Below, in pieces: positions 30,163-38,625 of a stretch of DNA of 64,000 nt. Numbering within the stretch: the stretch's first letter is position 1; every line of letters begins with the position of its first letter. The position numbers and the translations under genes are program-made. Origin of the DNA: Marinobacterium nitratireducens (GTDB lineage: Bacteria; Pseudomonadota; Gammaproteobacteria; Pseudomonadales; Balneatricaceae); NCBI RefSeq assembly GCF_014645375.1, contig NZ_BMLT01000001.1, positions 248,001 through 312,000 on the forward strand, given 5' to 3'. Below the pieces are notes generated by a model that had not been told where the DNA came from, searched no databases, and was given only the letters and a program-made list of their open reading frames with translations.

Positions 30163-30942
30163 ATGCTGACACGTCCGCCGGCGGTCGCCGGCGTTTTCTA
30201 TCCCGATGACCCCGTCGAGCTGGGCGAGCTGATTGATCGTCTGCTGGGCGACAACGCCCAGCGCGGCCAGGCACCCCGCGCGCTGGTGGTTCCCCATGCC
30301 GGGCTGGTCTATTCAGGACCGGTCGCGGCCCGCGCCTACAGCCTGCTGCGGCCCTGGGTCAGCAGCTTCGATCGCGTGCTGCTGCTGGGGCCCAATCATC
30401 GGGTGCCGCTGGCCTCGATGGCGGTTCCGAGCGCCGGGAGTTTTGCCTGTCCGCTCGGAGAGATGGCGCTCGATACCGAGACCATCGCCGACTGGGTCGA
30501 GCGGGGCCTGCTGGAATACAACGACGAGCCGCACCGGCTGGAGCACTGTCTGGAAGTGCAGCTGCCGTTTCTGCTGCGTCTCAAGAGCGACTGGAAACTG
30601 ATACCGGTGGTGGTGGGTCAGGTCGCGACCGACCGGGTGGCGGCGCTGGTACGCGAAGCGCTGCGCAATGAGCGCACCCTGGTGCTGGTCAGCAGCGATC
30701 TTAGCCACTACCACAGCTACGATACCGCCCGGCGTATCGACTCGGTGACGTCGCAACGTATCGAGCGCATGGAGCCGACCCTGACGCCGGAGCTGGCCTG
30801 CGGCTGTCATGCGCTCAACGGGCTGCTGGATGCGGCCGGACGGCAGGGGCTGCATATCGATCGACTGGATCTGCGCAACTCCGGCGATACCGCGGGGCCC
30901 AGGGATCGGGTGGTGGGTTACGGCGCCTATGCCATCCACTGA
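30163..30942 (+). CDS. amrB: AmmeMemoRadiSam system protein B (MEMO1 family)
   Basis: A 259-residue MEMO1-like protein, structurally related to class III non-heme dioxygenases. Candidate metal-site histidines are in VVPHAGLVYSGPVA and LLGPNHRVPL; HCLEVQLPFLL and SSDLSHYHSYDTARRID are family motifs. GGGAGGG precedes the ATG at 30163. Its last 14 bp overlap the AMMECR1-family gene. The activity of bacterial members is unknown; human MEMO1 has been tied to metal and redox control. It is divergent from the radical SAM gene. Confidence 0.94.
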   Translation: MLTRPPAVAGVFYPDDPVELGELIDRLLGDNAQRGQAPRALVVPHAGLVYSGPVAARAYSLLRPWVSSFDRVLLLGPNHRVPLASMAVPSAGSFACPLGEMALDTETIADWVERGLLEYNDEPHRLEHCLEVQLPFLLRLKSDWKLIPVVVGQVATDRVAALVREALRNERTLVLVSSDLSHYHSYDTARRIDSVTSQRIERMEPTLTPELACGCHALNGLLDAAGRQGLHIDRLDLRNSGDTAGPRDRVVGYGAYAIH

Positions 30943-31540
30943 AGTTTCGGCTAAGGAGCCGGGCTACACCGCTGCCGAGTGTCGCCGCCTGCTCGAGGTG
31001 GCCAGGGACGCGATTCGCTATGGGCTGGGAAACGGCACCGCGCCCCGCATCGATCTGACGCCGGAGCCGCCAGGGCTCTGTGCCCGGCGGGCGTGTTTCG
31101 TCACGCTCCAGCAAAACGGCCGTCTGCGGGGCTGTATCGGCTCGCTGGAGGCCCGTCAGCCGCTGTTGCAGGACGTTGCCGAGAACGCCTGGAGCGCGGC
31201 CTCCCGGGACCCGAGGTTCCCGCCGGTCACCCCGGACGCGCTGGCGCAGCTGGTCATCGAGGTCTCGGTCCTGACGCCGCTCGAGCCGCTGTCGTTCACC
31301 GACGAGGCAAGCCTGCTGGCGCAGATTCGCCCGGCACGCGACGGCCTGCTGCTAAGCTGGGGGCGTCACCGCGGCACTTTTCTGCCGGCGGTCTGGGAGC
31401 AGTTGCCGGACACCGCCGCATTCTGGTCGCAGCTTAAGCGCAAGGCCGGTCTGCCTGCGGATTTCTGGCACGACGACCTGCAATGCTGGCGCTACGAGGC
31501 GATCAAGATCAGCGAAGAGGATACACAGGGAACCGGATGA
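30929..31540 (+). CDS. amrA: AmmeMemoRadiSam system protein A (AMMECR1 family)
   Basis: A 203-residue AMMECR1-domain protein. The family signature LRGCIGSLEARQPL is at about residues 67-80, followed by AASRDPRFPPVTPDAL, IEVSVLTPLEPL and DGLLLSWGRHRGTFLPAVWEQL. It starts inside amrB and its stop overlaps the next ATG as ATGA, so it is translationally coupled on both sides. The biochemical function is unknown; the conserved cysteine suggests a thiol-based reaction or modification site. Confidence 0.94.
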   Translation: MPSTEVSAKEPGYTAAECRRLLEVARDAIRYGLGNGTAPRIDLTPEPPGLCARRACFVTLQQNGRLRGCIGSLEARQPLLQDVAENAWSAASRDPRFPPVTPDALAQLVIEVSVLTPLEPLSFTDEASLLAQIRPARDGLLLSWGRHRGTFLPAVWEQLPDTAAFWSQLKRKAGLPADFWHDDLQCWRYEAIKISEEDTQGTG

Positions 31541-31902
31541 ATATCGAAAAACGCAATCTGCTCGCCAATCTGCCGGGCGAGCTGCCACAGGAGCTGTTCG
31601 AGCCGCTGTTGCAGCGCCGTGGCCTGCAGCTTGAGCGGATACTGTCCCGGGGCCACAGCAGCGAAGCGGGGCACTGGTACGATCAGCAGCGGGATGAATG
31701 GGTGATGCTGCTCTCAGGCGGGGCGACGCTGGAGTTCGATGACGGCGACGCGACGACCCTGGTGCCGGGCGATGCGCTGCTGCTGCCGGCGCGCTGTCGC
31801 CACCGTGTCGCCTGGACCGACCCCGATTGCGTGTCGGTGTGGCTGGCGCTGCATGTCGACCCGGATGAGCGCGGGGAGGGGGACAGCGATGACGAAGAGT
31901 GA
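31537..31902 (+). CDS. small cupin domain protein
   Basis: A 121-residue single-cupin protein. The motifs are [22 protein letters not shown] and [19 protein letters not shown]. The first motif keeps one histidine and a glutamate, and the second keeps a histidine, so metal binding is plausible. The start overlaps the AMMECR1 stop as ATGA and its end overlaps the macrodomain gene by 14 bp, placing it in the middle of a tightly coupled operon. The substrate is unknown. Confidence 0.85.
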   Translation: MNIEKRNLLANLPGELPQELFEPLLQRRGLQLERILSRGHSSEAGHWYDQQRDEWVMLLSGGATLEFDDGDATTLVPGDALLLPARCRHRVAWTDPDCVSVWLALHVDPDERGEGDSDDEE

Positions 31903-32407
31903 AGATCTGACGGTGGTCGAGGGCGACATTACCCGTCTGGAGGTCGATGCCATCGTCAACGCCGCGAATCAGAGCCTGCTGGGCGGGGGCGGTGTCGACG
32001 GCGCCATTCACCGGGCTGCGGGGCCTGAATTGCTGGCGGAGTGCCGCGGTATCGGTGGCTGCCCCACCGGTGAGGCCAGGATCACCAAAGGCTACCGTCT
32101 GCCGGCGAAGTGGGTGATACATACCGTGGGACCGGTCTGGCACGGCGGCGAGCGCGGCGAGGCGCAGCTGCTGGCCGACTGCTACCGCAACTCGCTGGCG
32201 CTGGTGCGCAGCCAGGGGCTGCAGTCGGTGGCTTTCCCGGCGATCAGCTGCGGCGTCTACGGCTACCCGCTGGAGCAGGCGGTGCGCATCGCGGTCGATA
32301 CGGTGCGGGAGGAACTCAAGTCGTTCGAAACGCCGCCGCGGGTAGTTTTCTGCTGCTTCGGCGAGGACATGGCGCGGCTGTACCGGAACGAGTTGGCGCG
32401 GATGTAA
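31889..32407 (+). CDS. macrodomain protein, O-acetyl-ADP-ribose deacetylase type
   Basis: A 172-residue MacroD/YmdB-like macrodomain. Catalytic and ligand elements: [20 protein letters not shown] with Asn24 and Asn27, the [14 protein letters not shown] loop with Asp37, and [16 protein letters not shown] for the phosphates. Such enzymes remove ADP-ribose from acidic residues or hydrolyse O-acetyl-ADP-ribose. GGGGAGGG lies 6-7 bases before the ATG. It is last in the amrB-amrA-cupin operon, with a 14-bp overlap to the cupin gene. Confidence 0.92.
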   Translation: MTKSEDLTVVEGDITRLEVDAIVNAANQSLLGGGGVDGAIHRAAGPELLAECRGIGGCPTGEARITKGYRLPAKWVIHTVGPVWHGGERGEAQLLADCYRNSLALVRSQGLQSVAFPAISCGVYGYPLEQAVRIAVDTVREELKSFETPPRVVFCCFGEDMARLYRNELARM

Positions 32408-32440
32408 GTTGGGTGGAGTGGCGAAGCCACGTAACCCAAC
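32408..32440. repeat. short palindromic repeat
   Basis: GTTGGGTGGAGTGGCGAAGCC and its near complement up to GTAACCCAAC form a 33-bp hairpin directly after the macrodomain stop. The ends match those of the repeats after metZ. It may end the operon, although no T-run follows. Confidence 0.65.
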
Positions 32441-32585
32441 ACTCTGTCGTGCCATCTGACACGAATCGATCCGAAATACGATCGAGATGATGGGGCCGCG
32501 ATGCCCGAATAACGAGGTGGCGGAAAAATCATCCCACCGCATCGCTTGCCCCATCCTACAGCTGTTAACTTTTAACTGCCTTCTG

Positions 32586-33014
32586 TCAGTTAATACCTTC
32601 GATCTCGATCACGCGGGGCTTCATCGCCTCCGGGATTTCACGTTCGAGGTCGACGTGGAGCAGGCCGTTGTCGAGGCTGGCGCGAACCACCTTGACGTGA
32701 TCGGCAAGCTGGAAGCGGCGTTCGAAGCTGCGCGCGGCGATGCCCTGATACAGGTACTTGCGGTCGCCGTTTTCCTGCTGCTTCTTGCCGACAATGACCA
32801 GCATGCCCTGCTCGCTCTGGATCGACAGTTCGTCATTGCCGAATCCGGCGACGGCCATGGTGATACGGTAGCGGTTATCGTCAATCAGTTCGATATTGTA
32901 CGGCGGATAGGCCGGCTGGCTCTGTTCGTTGCGGGTGGCGTTGTCGAGCATCGAGGCCAGGCGGTCGAAACCGATGGCGGAACGGTACAGCGGGGAGAGG
33001 TCGAAATCACGCAT
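32586..33014 (-). CDS. ibpA: Hsp20 small heat-shock protein (IbpA type)
   Basis: A 142-residue cytoplasmic holdase. The start [19 protein letters not shown] is that of IbpA; an ATG two codons earlier is too close to the GAGGAT ribosome site. The alpha-crystallin domain spans about residues 35-125 ([19 protein letters not shown] to [19 protein letters not shown]), with an IEGIN tail containing the IxI-like motif. It is controlled by a ROSE-like RNA hairpin over its ribosome site and has a sigma-32-like promoter. An imperfect hairpin spans the stop codon (32570-32592). Confidence 0.95.
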   Translation of the reverse strand: MRDFDLSPLYRSAIGFDRLASMLDNATRNEQSQPAYPPYNIELIDDNRYRITMAVAGFGNDELSIQSEQGMLVIVGKKQQENGDRKYLYQGIAARSFERRFQLADHVKVVRASLDNGLLHVDLEREIPEAMKPRVIEIEGIN

Positions 33015-33018
33015 TGTC

Positions 33019-33038
33019 ATATCCTCATCGAGCAATAT
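33019..33038 (-). promoter_or_regulatory. ROSE-like RNA thermometer over the ibpA ribosome site
   Basis: In the ibpA leader, AUAUUGCUC pairs with GAGGAUAU across a GAU loop. The ribosome site GAGGAU is fully paired and a single G in UUGCU is bulged, which is the hallmark of the 3' hairpin of ROSE elements. A second, stronger leader hairpin lies upstream (GGCGCCAG/CTGGCGCC arms at 33066-33073 and 33087-33094). Melting at higher temperature would allow translation. Confidence 0.75.
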
Positions 33039-33099
33039 GGTGGTACGCCCTTGTGGGCCGATTGGGGCGCCAGCCTTCGAGAAGCCCTGGCGCCTGTCA

Positions 33100-33131
33100 A
33101 TCTATATGAGGATGCTGTTTGGGGTTTCAAC
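33100..33131 (-). promoter_or_regulatory. sigma-32-like promoter of ibpA
   Basis: On the minus strand TTGAAA (33130-33125) is followed after 13 bases by CCTCATATA, close to the heat-shock consensus CTTGAAA-N13/15-CCCCATnT. It lies just upstream of the leader hairpins, as expected for a heat-shock gene. Confidence 0.5.
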
Positions 33132-33217
33132 CCTGACCAAACAATTTTTGGCGCTTCGCAGGCGTCGCAGTCATAGTGACATCGACGCGCTTTGGGGCTG
33201 GCCGGAACGCGAATCGG

Positions 33218-33616
33218 TTACGACTGTTTGTCGAAGGCGTCCGGGTCATTGGTGATGCTGACGTCTACGCTTTTGGTGGGGATGCGGAAGTCATAAACCC
33301 TTTCCCAGTCGGCGCCCGGTACGCGTTCCCAGACGGTGCCGGCGTTGTAGGCCAGCTTCTCTTCGAGCGACGGGTCCAGCCCGTAGAGCTTTTCCAGCGG
33401 TACCGGTGTCAGGTTGACCGCCTCGTCGGCGAGGAAGCTGTCGTCCTCGTAGCCGGTGAAGAGTCGCCAGCCGGTGTCGTTGAGATGCTCCGGTACGGTC
33501 TTGTACATGAAGCGGACCGGCAGTTGCTCATCGAACACCAGGCGCGAGACCAGCGCCAGAAAGCCGTTCTTGGTCTGATTGGTGTCGCCGCTGGTGGGCT
33601 TGTCGGTTTCGGACAT
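33218..33616 (-). CDS. DUF2185 (Imm33-like) protein
   Basis: A 132-residue acidic cytoplasmic protein with a DUF2185 domain: VSRLVFDEQLPVRFMYK, then GWRLFTGYEDDSFLADEAVNL and a DPSLEEKLAYNAGTVWER end. Domains of this kind occur in immunity-like proteins of toxin systems but also as stand-alone proteins of unknown role. No toxin gene is near, so an immunity role is not supported. GGAGG precedes the ATG. A TGGCGGT/ACCGCCA inverted repeat (33635-33654) lies just upstream and could be an operator. Confidence 0.8.
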   Translation of the reverse strand: MSETDKPTSGDTNQTKNGFLALVSRLVFDEQLPVRFMYKTVPEHLNDTGWRLFTGYEDDSFLADEAVNLTPVPLEKLYGLDPSLEEKLAYNAGTVWERVPGADWERVYDFRIPTKSVDVSITNDPDAFDKQS

Positions 33617-33677
33617 GGGGCCTCCTAAATACTGTGGCGGTTATTGTACCGCCAAACCGGCAGGATGTCGGATGGAA

Positions 33678-33757
33678 GTAGGGTGTCGGTGAGTGAAACG
33701 GACCGCACCGCGATGGCGGCCAATCGGTGCGGTTCGCCTGGATCAGCGGCACCCTGC
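33678..33757. repeat. GTAGGGTG-type palindromic repeat, diverged copy
   Basis: About 80 bp starting GTAGGGTGTCGGTGAG and ending GGCACCCTGC, with inner GACCGCACCG and CGGTGCGGTTCG arms. It is a diverged relative of the repeats at 56879-56951 and 57025-57098. A half-related stretch, GTAGGGCACCTTGAGCGCAACG, follows near 33795. Confidence 0.65.
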
Positions 33758-33890
33758 GGCGTGCGTGCAAACCGGCACGGGGATTAATCTGATGTAGGGC
33801 ACCTTGAGCGCAACGAAACATGCCGTTTCGATGGCACCTTTCGCTTGCGCCGGCCTGCTATCATTCGGAATGCAATCACCTTGGAAACAC

Positions 33891-33960
33891 CGTCATTGCC
33901 GCGAACGCGGGAATCCATAAGCACCGGGAACTGCCGGATCCCCGCTTACGCGGAACGACG
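33891..33960. repeat. CGTCATT...GACG dispersed repeat
   Basis: A 70-bp element with inverted ends (CGTCATTGCCGCGAACGCGG and CCGCTTACGCGGAACGACG), of the kind scattered widely in proteobacterial genomes. It is a single copy in this window, in the gap before the acnB terminator. Confidence 0.6.
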
Positions 33961-34007
33961 GCATAAAAACAAATCTGCTGCTGCGCGTCCGCGCACGCGC
34001 TGGATAC

Positions 34008-34032
34008 AAAAAACCCCGCCGGAGCGGGGTTT
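34008..34032 (-). terminator. terminator of acnB
   Basis: On the minus strand a 9-bp stem (AAACCCCGC with GCGGGGTTT) around a TCCG loop is followed by TTTTTT. It begins about 25 bp after the acnB stop. Confidence 0.85.
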
Positions 34033-34055
34033 TGTCAGTCATGGACCTGTTTCGA

Positions 34056-36725
34056 TCAGGCTTCGACGGTCGGGATCACGCTGGACGCTTTCTCGACGTA
34101 GTTCGGCATCTGATGGAAGTTCAGGTAGCGATAGATTTCGCCGGACATGCTGTTGAGGTTGGCGGCGTACTGCATGTACTCCTCCACGGTCGGCAGCTTG
34201 CCCATGACCGCAGCGACGGATGCCAGCTCGGCCGACGCCAGGTAGACGTTGGCGCCGGTGCCCAGGCGGTTGGGGAAGTTACGGGTCGAGGTCGACACCA
34301 CGGTGGAGTTGTCCGCGACGCGTGCCTGGTTGCCCATGCACAGCGAGCATCCCGGAGTTTCGATGCGGGCGCCGGCGCGGCCGAAGATGCCGTAGTAGCC
34401 TTCCTCGGTCAGCTGTGCCTGGTCCATCTTGGTCGGCGGCGCGACCCACATGCGGGTCGGCAGCGACTGCTTGGCATTCTCCAGCAGCTTGCCGGCGGCG
34501 CGGAAGTGGCCGATGTTGGTCATGCAGGAACCGATGAACACCTCGTCGATGCTCTCGCCGGCAACTTCGGACAGCAGGCGGGCATCGTCCGGGTCGTTCG
34601 GCGCGCAGAGCACGGGCTCCTTGATTTCCGACAGGTCGATCTCGATGACCGCTGCGTACTCGGCATCGGCGTCGGCGCGCATCAGGCTCGGGTTGGCCAG
34701 CCATTCTTCCATCGCCTTGATACGACGGGAGATGGTGCGCTCGTCACCGTAACCTTCGGCGATCATCCACTTCAGCATCACGATGTTGGACTGCAGGTAC
34801 TCGGCAACGGAGTCTTCCGACAGGGTGATGGTGCAGCCTGCGGCGGAACGCTCGGCGGAGGCGTCGGACAGCTCGAACGCCTGCTCGACAGTCAGCTCGT
34901 CGAGGCCTTCGATTTCCAGTACGCGACCGGAGAAGATGTTCTTCTTGCCGGCCTTGGCAACGGTCAGCAGACCCTGCTTGATGGCGTAGTACGGAATCGC
35001 GTGTACCAGGTCACGCAGGGTGATGCCGTCCTGACGCTGGCCCTTGAAGCGAACCAGTACAGACTCCGGCATATCCAGCGGCATGACGCCGGTGGCGGCT
35101 GCGAAGGCGACCAGGCCCGAGCCTGCCGGGAAGGAGATGCCCAGCGGGAAACGGGTGTGAGAGTCGCCGCCGGTGCCGACGGTGTCCGGCAGCAGCATGC
35201 GGTTCAGCCAGGAGTGAATAACGCCGTCACCCGGACGCAGGGAGACACCGCCGCGGTTCATGATGAAGTCCGGCAGGGTGTGGTGGGTGTTGACGTCGAC
35301 CGGCTTCGGATAGGCCGAAGTGTGGCAGAAGGACTGCATGGTCAGGTCGGCGGAGAAGCCGAGGCACGCCAGGTCTTTCAGCTCGTCGCGGGTCATCGGG
35401 CCGGTGGTGTCCTGGGAACCGACGGTGGTCATCTTCGGCTCGCAGTACATGCCCGGGCGTACGCCTTCCATGCCGCAGGCCTTGCCGACCATCTTCTGCG
35501 CCAGGGTGTAACCCTTGCCGGTGTCAACCGGCTGCTCCGGCTTGCGGAACAGGTCGGAGTGGCCGAGACCCAGTGCTTCGCGGGCTTTCTCGGTCAGGCC
35601 GCGGCCAATGATCAGCGGGATACGGCCGCCGGCGCGCACTTCGTCCAGCAGGACCTGGGTCTTGAGTTCGAAACGGCCCAGTTCTTCGCCGGTTTCATGG
35701 TTCTTGACCACGCCTTCGTACGGGTAGACGTCGATGACGTCGCCCATTTCCATCTTCTCGACCGGCATTTCGATCGGCAGGGCGCCGGCATCTTCCATGG
35801 TGTTGTAGAAGATCGGTGCGATCTTGCCGCCGAAGCAGTAGCCGCCGGTACGCTTGTTGGGCACATGGGGGATGTCGTCGCCGAAGAACCACAGCACGGA
35901 GTTGGTGGCGGACTTACGGGAAGAACCGGTACCGACAACATCACCGACGTAAGCGACCGGGAAGCCCTTGGCCTTGACTTCTTCGATCTGCTTCAGCGGG
36001 CCGATTTCGCCCGGCTTGGCCGGCTCGATACCTTCGCGCGCCATTTTCAGCATGGCGTTGGCGTGCACCGGAATGTCCGGGCGGGACCAGGCGTCCGGCG
36101 CCGGCGACAGGTCGTCGGTGTTGGTTTCACCCGGCACCTTGAATACGGTGACGGTGATCTTTTCGGCCACTTCCGGCTTGCTGGTGAACCATTCGCCGTC
36201 GGCCCAGGACTGCAGGATCTGCTTGGCGAATTCGTTGCCGGCTTCGGCTTTTTCCTGCACGTCGTGGAAAGCGTCGAACATCAGCAGGGTGTGGGACAGC
36301 GCCTTGGCGGCGGTCGCGCCCAGTTCCTGGCTGTCCAGGCAGGCGATCAGCGGCTGGATGTTGTAACCGCCCAGCATGGTGCCGAGCAGCTCGGTTGCCT
36401 TGACCTTGTCGATCAGCGGGGAGCTGGCTTCGCCCTTGGTGATGGCAGCGAGGAAGCCGGCCTTGACGTAGGCGGCCTGGTCGACGCCGGCCGGTACGCG
36501 GTTGACCAGCAGGTCCAGCAGAAACTCTTCTTCGCCCGCGGGCGGGGTTTTCAGCAACTCAACCAGGGCAGCTGTCTGTTCAGGATCCAGGGGTTTCGGC
36601 GGTACGCCTTCCTGGGCCCGTTCCTCTACATGTTTGCGGTAAGCTTCAAGCACGATATAGCCCTCATCAGTTGTCGCTTCCAAAGCCTTTTTAATAGGAT
36701 CGTCGAGGCGGCTTTGGTTTTGCAT
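34056..36725 (-). CDS. acnB: aconitate hydratase B
   Basis: Main TCA-cycle aconitase (citrate to isocitrate), 889 residues. AcnB order: HEAT-like N-terminal domain, swivel domain ([20 protein letters not shown]), then the iron-sulfur domains. [4Fe-4S] ligands are Cys734 ([12 protein letters not shown]), Cys793 and Cys796 (GCSLCMGNQ). [20 protein letters not shown] is also diagnostic. E. coli AcnB begins about where [12 protein letters not shown] lies here, so this protein has an extra N-terminal tail of about 25 residues ([20 protein letters not shown]). It is monocistronic, with an AT-rich promoter region and its own terminator. Confidence 0.97.
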   Translation of the reverse strand: MQNQSRLDDPIKKALEATTDEGYIVLEAYRKHVEERAQEGVPPKPLDPEQTAALVELLKTPPAGEEEFLLDLLVNRVPAGVDQAAYVKAGFLAAITKGEASSPLIDKVKATELLGTMLGGYNIQPLIACLDSQELGATAAKALSHTLLMFDAFHDVQEKAEAGNEFAKQILQSWADGEWFTSKPEVAEKITVTVFKVPGETNTDDLSPAPDAWSRPDIPVHANAMLKMAREGIEPAKPGEIGPLKQIEEVKAKGFPVAYVGDVVGTGSSRKSATNSVLWFFGDDIPHVPNKRTGGYCFGGKIAPIFYNTMEDAGALPIEMPVEKMEMGDVIDVYPYEGVVKNHETGEELGRFELKTQVLLDEVRAGGRIPLIIGRGLTEKAREALGLGHSDLFRKPEQPVDTGKGYTLAQKMVGKACGMEGVRPGMYCEPKMTTVGSQDTTGPMTRDELKDLACLGFSADLTMQSFCHTSAYPKPVDVNTHHTLPDFIMNRGGVSLRPGDGVIHSWLNRMLLPDTVGTGGDSHTRFPLGISFPAGSGLVAFAAATGVMPLDMPESVLVRFKGQRQDGITLRDLVHAIPYYAIKQGLLTVAKAGKKNIFSGRVLEIEGLDELTVEQAFELSDASAERSAAGCTITLSEDSVAEYLQSNIVMLKWMIAEGYGDERTISRRIKAMEEWLANPSLMRADADAEYAAVIEIDLSEIKEPVLCAPNDPDDARLLSEVAGESIDEVFIGSCMTNIGHFRAAGKLLENAKQSLPTRMWVAPPTKMDQAQLTEEGYYGIFGRAGARIETPGCSLCMGNQARVADNSTVVSTSTRNFPNRLGTGANVYLASAELASVAAVMGKLPTVEEYMQYAANLNSMSGEIYRYLNFHQMPNYVEKASSVIPTVEA

Positions 36726-37004
36726 CGACCCTGGCGCGTCCAGACAGATTGTAGTGCCTGTGCAGCGATCTGGTCCGGGGTGGCCGAAAGATCGAATGTT
36801 GATTGGCGGGCGCCATAATAGCTCAAGGAGGCCTCAAAGTTAATATTTGTCGACAATCCTGGTGGTTAGACCTTAGCCAAACGCTAATGCTGAAAAACCA
36901 TTAAAATTCAATAAAAACAAATAGATAGAAAATATACCTCCTTTGTTATATTAACTATTTACGTCATTTATGGCGGCTGTCGTATTGAGTCGTATCAAAG
37001 ACTT
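36726..37004. other. AT-rich promoter region upstream of acnB
   Basis: No gene. The stretch 36835-36970 is strikingly AT-rich for this genome (runs such as AATTCAATAAAAACAAATAG) and probably carries the acnB promoter. It ends at the second MITE-like element. Confidence 0.5.
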
Positions 37005-37267
37005 AGGGAACCTATGAATAAGTAGTCTCTGGCTTTCAGCGCGAGCCGGAATCGAGGCGCAGCTTTGAAGGCATGCTGGTGGCCTGTCGAGAAGCTGCAA
37101 CAATGAGTCCGGTTCGCGCTGAAAGCCCCGCAGGGCGGGCCCTGAAGCATGCATCTGCGTTGTTGCAGTGCTTGACAAGGACTAAGGCCATTGCCTGCGC
37201 ACTGCGCCTAGCAGCTGCACGCTTCAGGACCCGCAGAGGACAACTGGGACTTGTTCATAGGTTTCCT
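37005..37267. repeat. MITE-like element, long copy with inserted hairpin
   Basis: The second copy of the element at 5944-6110. The outer sequence matches over its whole length, with left end AGGGAACCTATGAATAAGT and right end ACTTGTTCATAGGTTTCCT. A 103-bp segment (37134-37236) is absent from the short copy. That segment is itself a hairpin: GGGCCCTGAAGC at its left pairs with GCTTCAGGACCC at its right, and GCAG occurs at both junctions. Confidence 0.8.
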
Positions 37268-37335
37268 TAGCGAGCCTGTGAACTCTCATGACAGAACCTC
37301 GGCTGAGCAAGCCCGACAGCAGCGAGCTGGCGCCT

Positions 37336-38010
37336 TCAATCGGGACGCAGTGTGACTCTGTCGCCGGTCATCACCGGCGTTTCCTTGTGCCGTGCATTGT
37401 TGATGTGCGCGTCGATCGGCCAGAGTTCGAATTCCCCGGGCAGTCCCGGGTGCAGCAGCGGGAACAGGCTTTCGATATCGCTGTCGGGGTCCAGCCAGCG
37501 GCGGTACTGATCGGCGGCGAGCATTACCGGCATGCGGTTGTGTATGTGCTGAAAGCCGGGAATGGCGTCACAGGTGACGATGCAGCACGACAGGATCGAC
37601 TGTTCACCCTTGCCCCAGTGATCCCAGATGCCGGCAAAGGCGATGGCGCGGCCGACCGGACGGATCAGCCAGGGCTGTTTACGACCGTCTTCGCTGTGCC
37701 ATTCGATAAAGGACGAGGCAGGCAGAATGCAGCGCTGATGGCGAAAGGGGGCACGAAACGCCGGGCTTTCGTTCAGCGTTTCGGCGCGGGCGTTGAACAT
37801 CGAGTAGCGGGTACCGGGCTCCTTGACCCAGGATGGAATCAGCCACCAGCGCATGTGGCTGAGCCGGTTGCGGCCCTCATGCCGGCGAATCACCGGAACG
37901 TCTTCGGTCGGCGCGATGTTGTAGCGTGTCTCGAGCCTTTCCTCGATGCCGAGCGTGTCCAGCAGGGCACCGGTGAAGGGGTCGTCATTGATGTTGTAGC
38001 GGCCGCACAT
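37336..38010 (-). CDS. yedK: SOS response-associated peptidase (YedK/HMCES)
   Basis: A 224-residue SRAP protein that forms a thiazolidine crosslink with abasic sites in single-stranded DNA, protecting them during replication. The conserved N-terminus MCGRYN places the reactive Cys at position 2 after Met removal. NARAET, FIEWHSEDGRKQPW and the HNRMPV histidine make up the rest of the active site. No LexA box is obvious upstream. The next gene upstream on the same strand is a cupin about 40 bp away. Confidence 0.95.
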   Translation of the reverse strand: MCGRYNINDDPFTGALLDTLGIEERLETRYNIAPTEDVPVIRRHEGRNRLSHMRWWLIPSWVKEPGTRYSMFNARAETLNESPAFRAPFRHQRCILPASSFIEWHSEDGRKQPWLIRPVGRAIAFAGIWDHWGKGEQSILSCCIVTCDAIPGFQHIHNRMPVMLAADQYRRWLDPDSDIESLFPLLHPGLPGEFELWPIDAHINNARHKETPVMTGDRVTLRPD

Positions 38011-38049
38011 CGATCGTCTCCCTGTCGTTCTGCATCTGCGCCATCCCGT

Positions 38050-38496
38050 TCAATCGGCGCCGGCCGGCGGTTCGAAAGGGTAAAGCTGAACGTCTTCCTG
38101 TTCGCCGGCGCAGTTGCGTGCAACCAGACCGACCGCCGGTTCCGTGTCGCTCAGGTTGACCGCCTGGTGCGGCACGTTCTCCGGTATGTAAAGGAAATCG
38201 CCGGGTCCGTTGATCACCGATCGTTTCAGGTCGTCGCCATAACAGGTCTGAACCCGGCCGCTGAGCAGGTAAATGGCGGTCTCGAAGCCGCAATGCAGAT
38301 GTGGTTCGGAACGCGCGCCCGGCGGTATCACCACCAGGTTCATCGAGATGCCGCGGGCGCCGGCGGTACGATCGGAAATGCCGACAAAATACGAAAGCTT
38401 CTGCAGTGTCTCCGTGCCGGCGGACGGATGCACGGTCACGACTTCGCCGCCGCCCGCTCCCGGCTTGTTGCGCCACCTGCGCCGCCCCTGCGACAT
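38050..38496 (-). CDS. cupin domain protein
   Basis: A 148-residue single-domain cupin. The metal-site motif PPGARSEPHLHCGFETAIYLLSG has two histidines and a glutamate, and PGDFLYIPENVPHQAVN provides the third histidine, so it should bind a metal. GGGAG lies before the ATG. It is about 40 bp upstream of yedK and may be co-transcribed with it. The substrate is unknown. Confidence 0.87.
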   Translation of the reverse strand: MSQGRRRWRNKPGAGGGEVVTVHPSAGTETLQKLSYFVGISDRTAGARGISMNLVVIPPGARSEPHLHCGFETAIYLLSGRVQTCYGDDLKRSVINGPGDFLYIPENVPHQAVNLSDTEPAVGLVARNCAGEQEDVQLYPFEPPAGAD

Positions 38497-38625
38497 GATA
38501 TTCTCCCACTTTGGGTCAACACCATCAGTTTAGGTCAGCTGCGTCGCGGCGGGGGACCCTACTGGCTTGGGCTGGGGCTGTTCGGCCTGTATAATCGCCG
38601 CCGTTTTTGAACTACGGCGGACTCC

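Noticed and set aside
34032-36818. 928-codon plus-strand frame opposite acnB
   Set aside because: Gly/Val/Asp-rich mirror sequence; acnB on the minus strand is complete.
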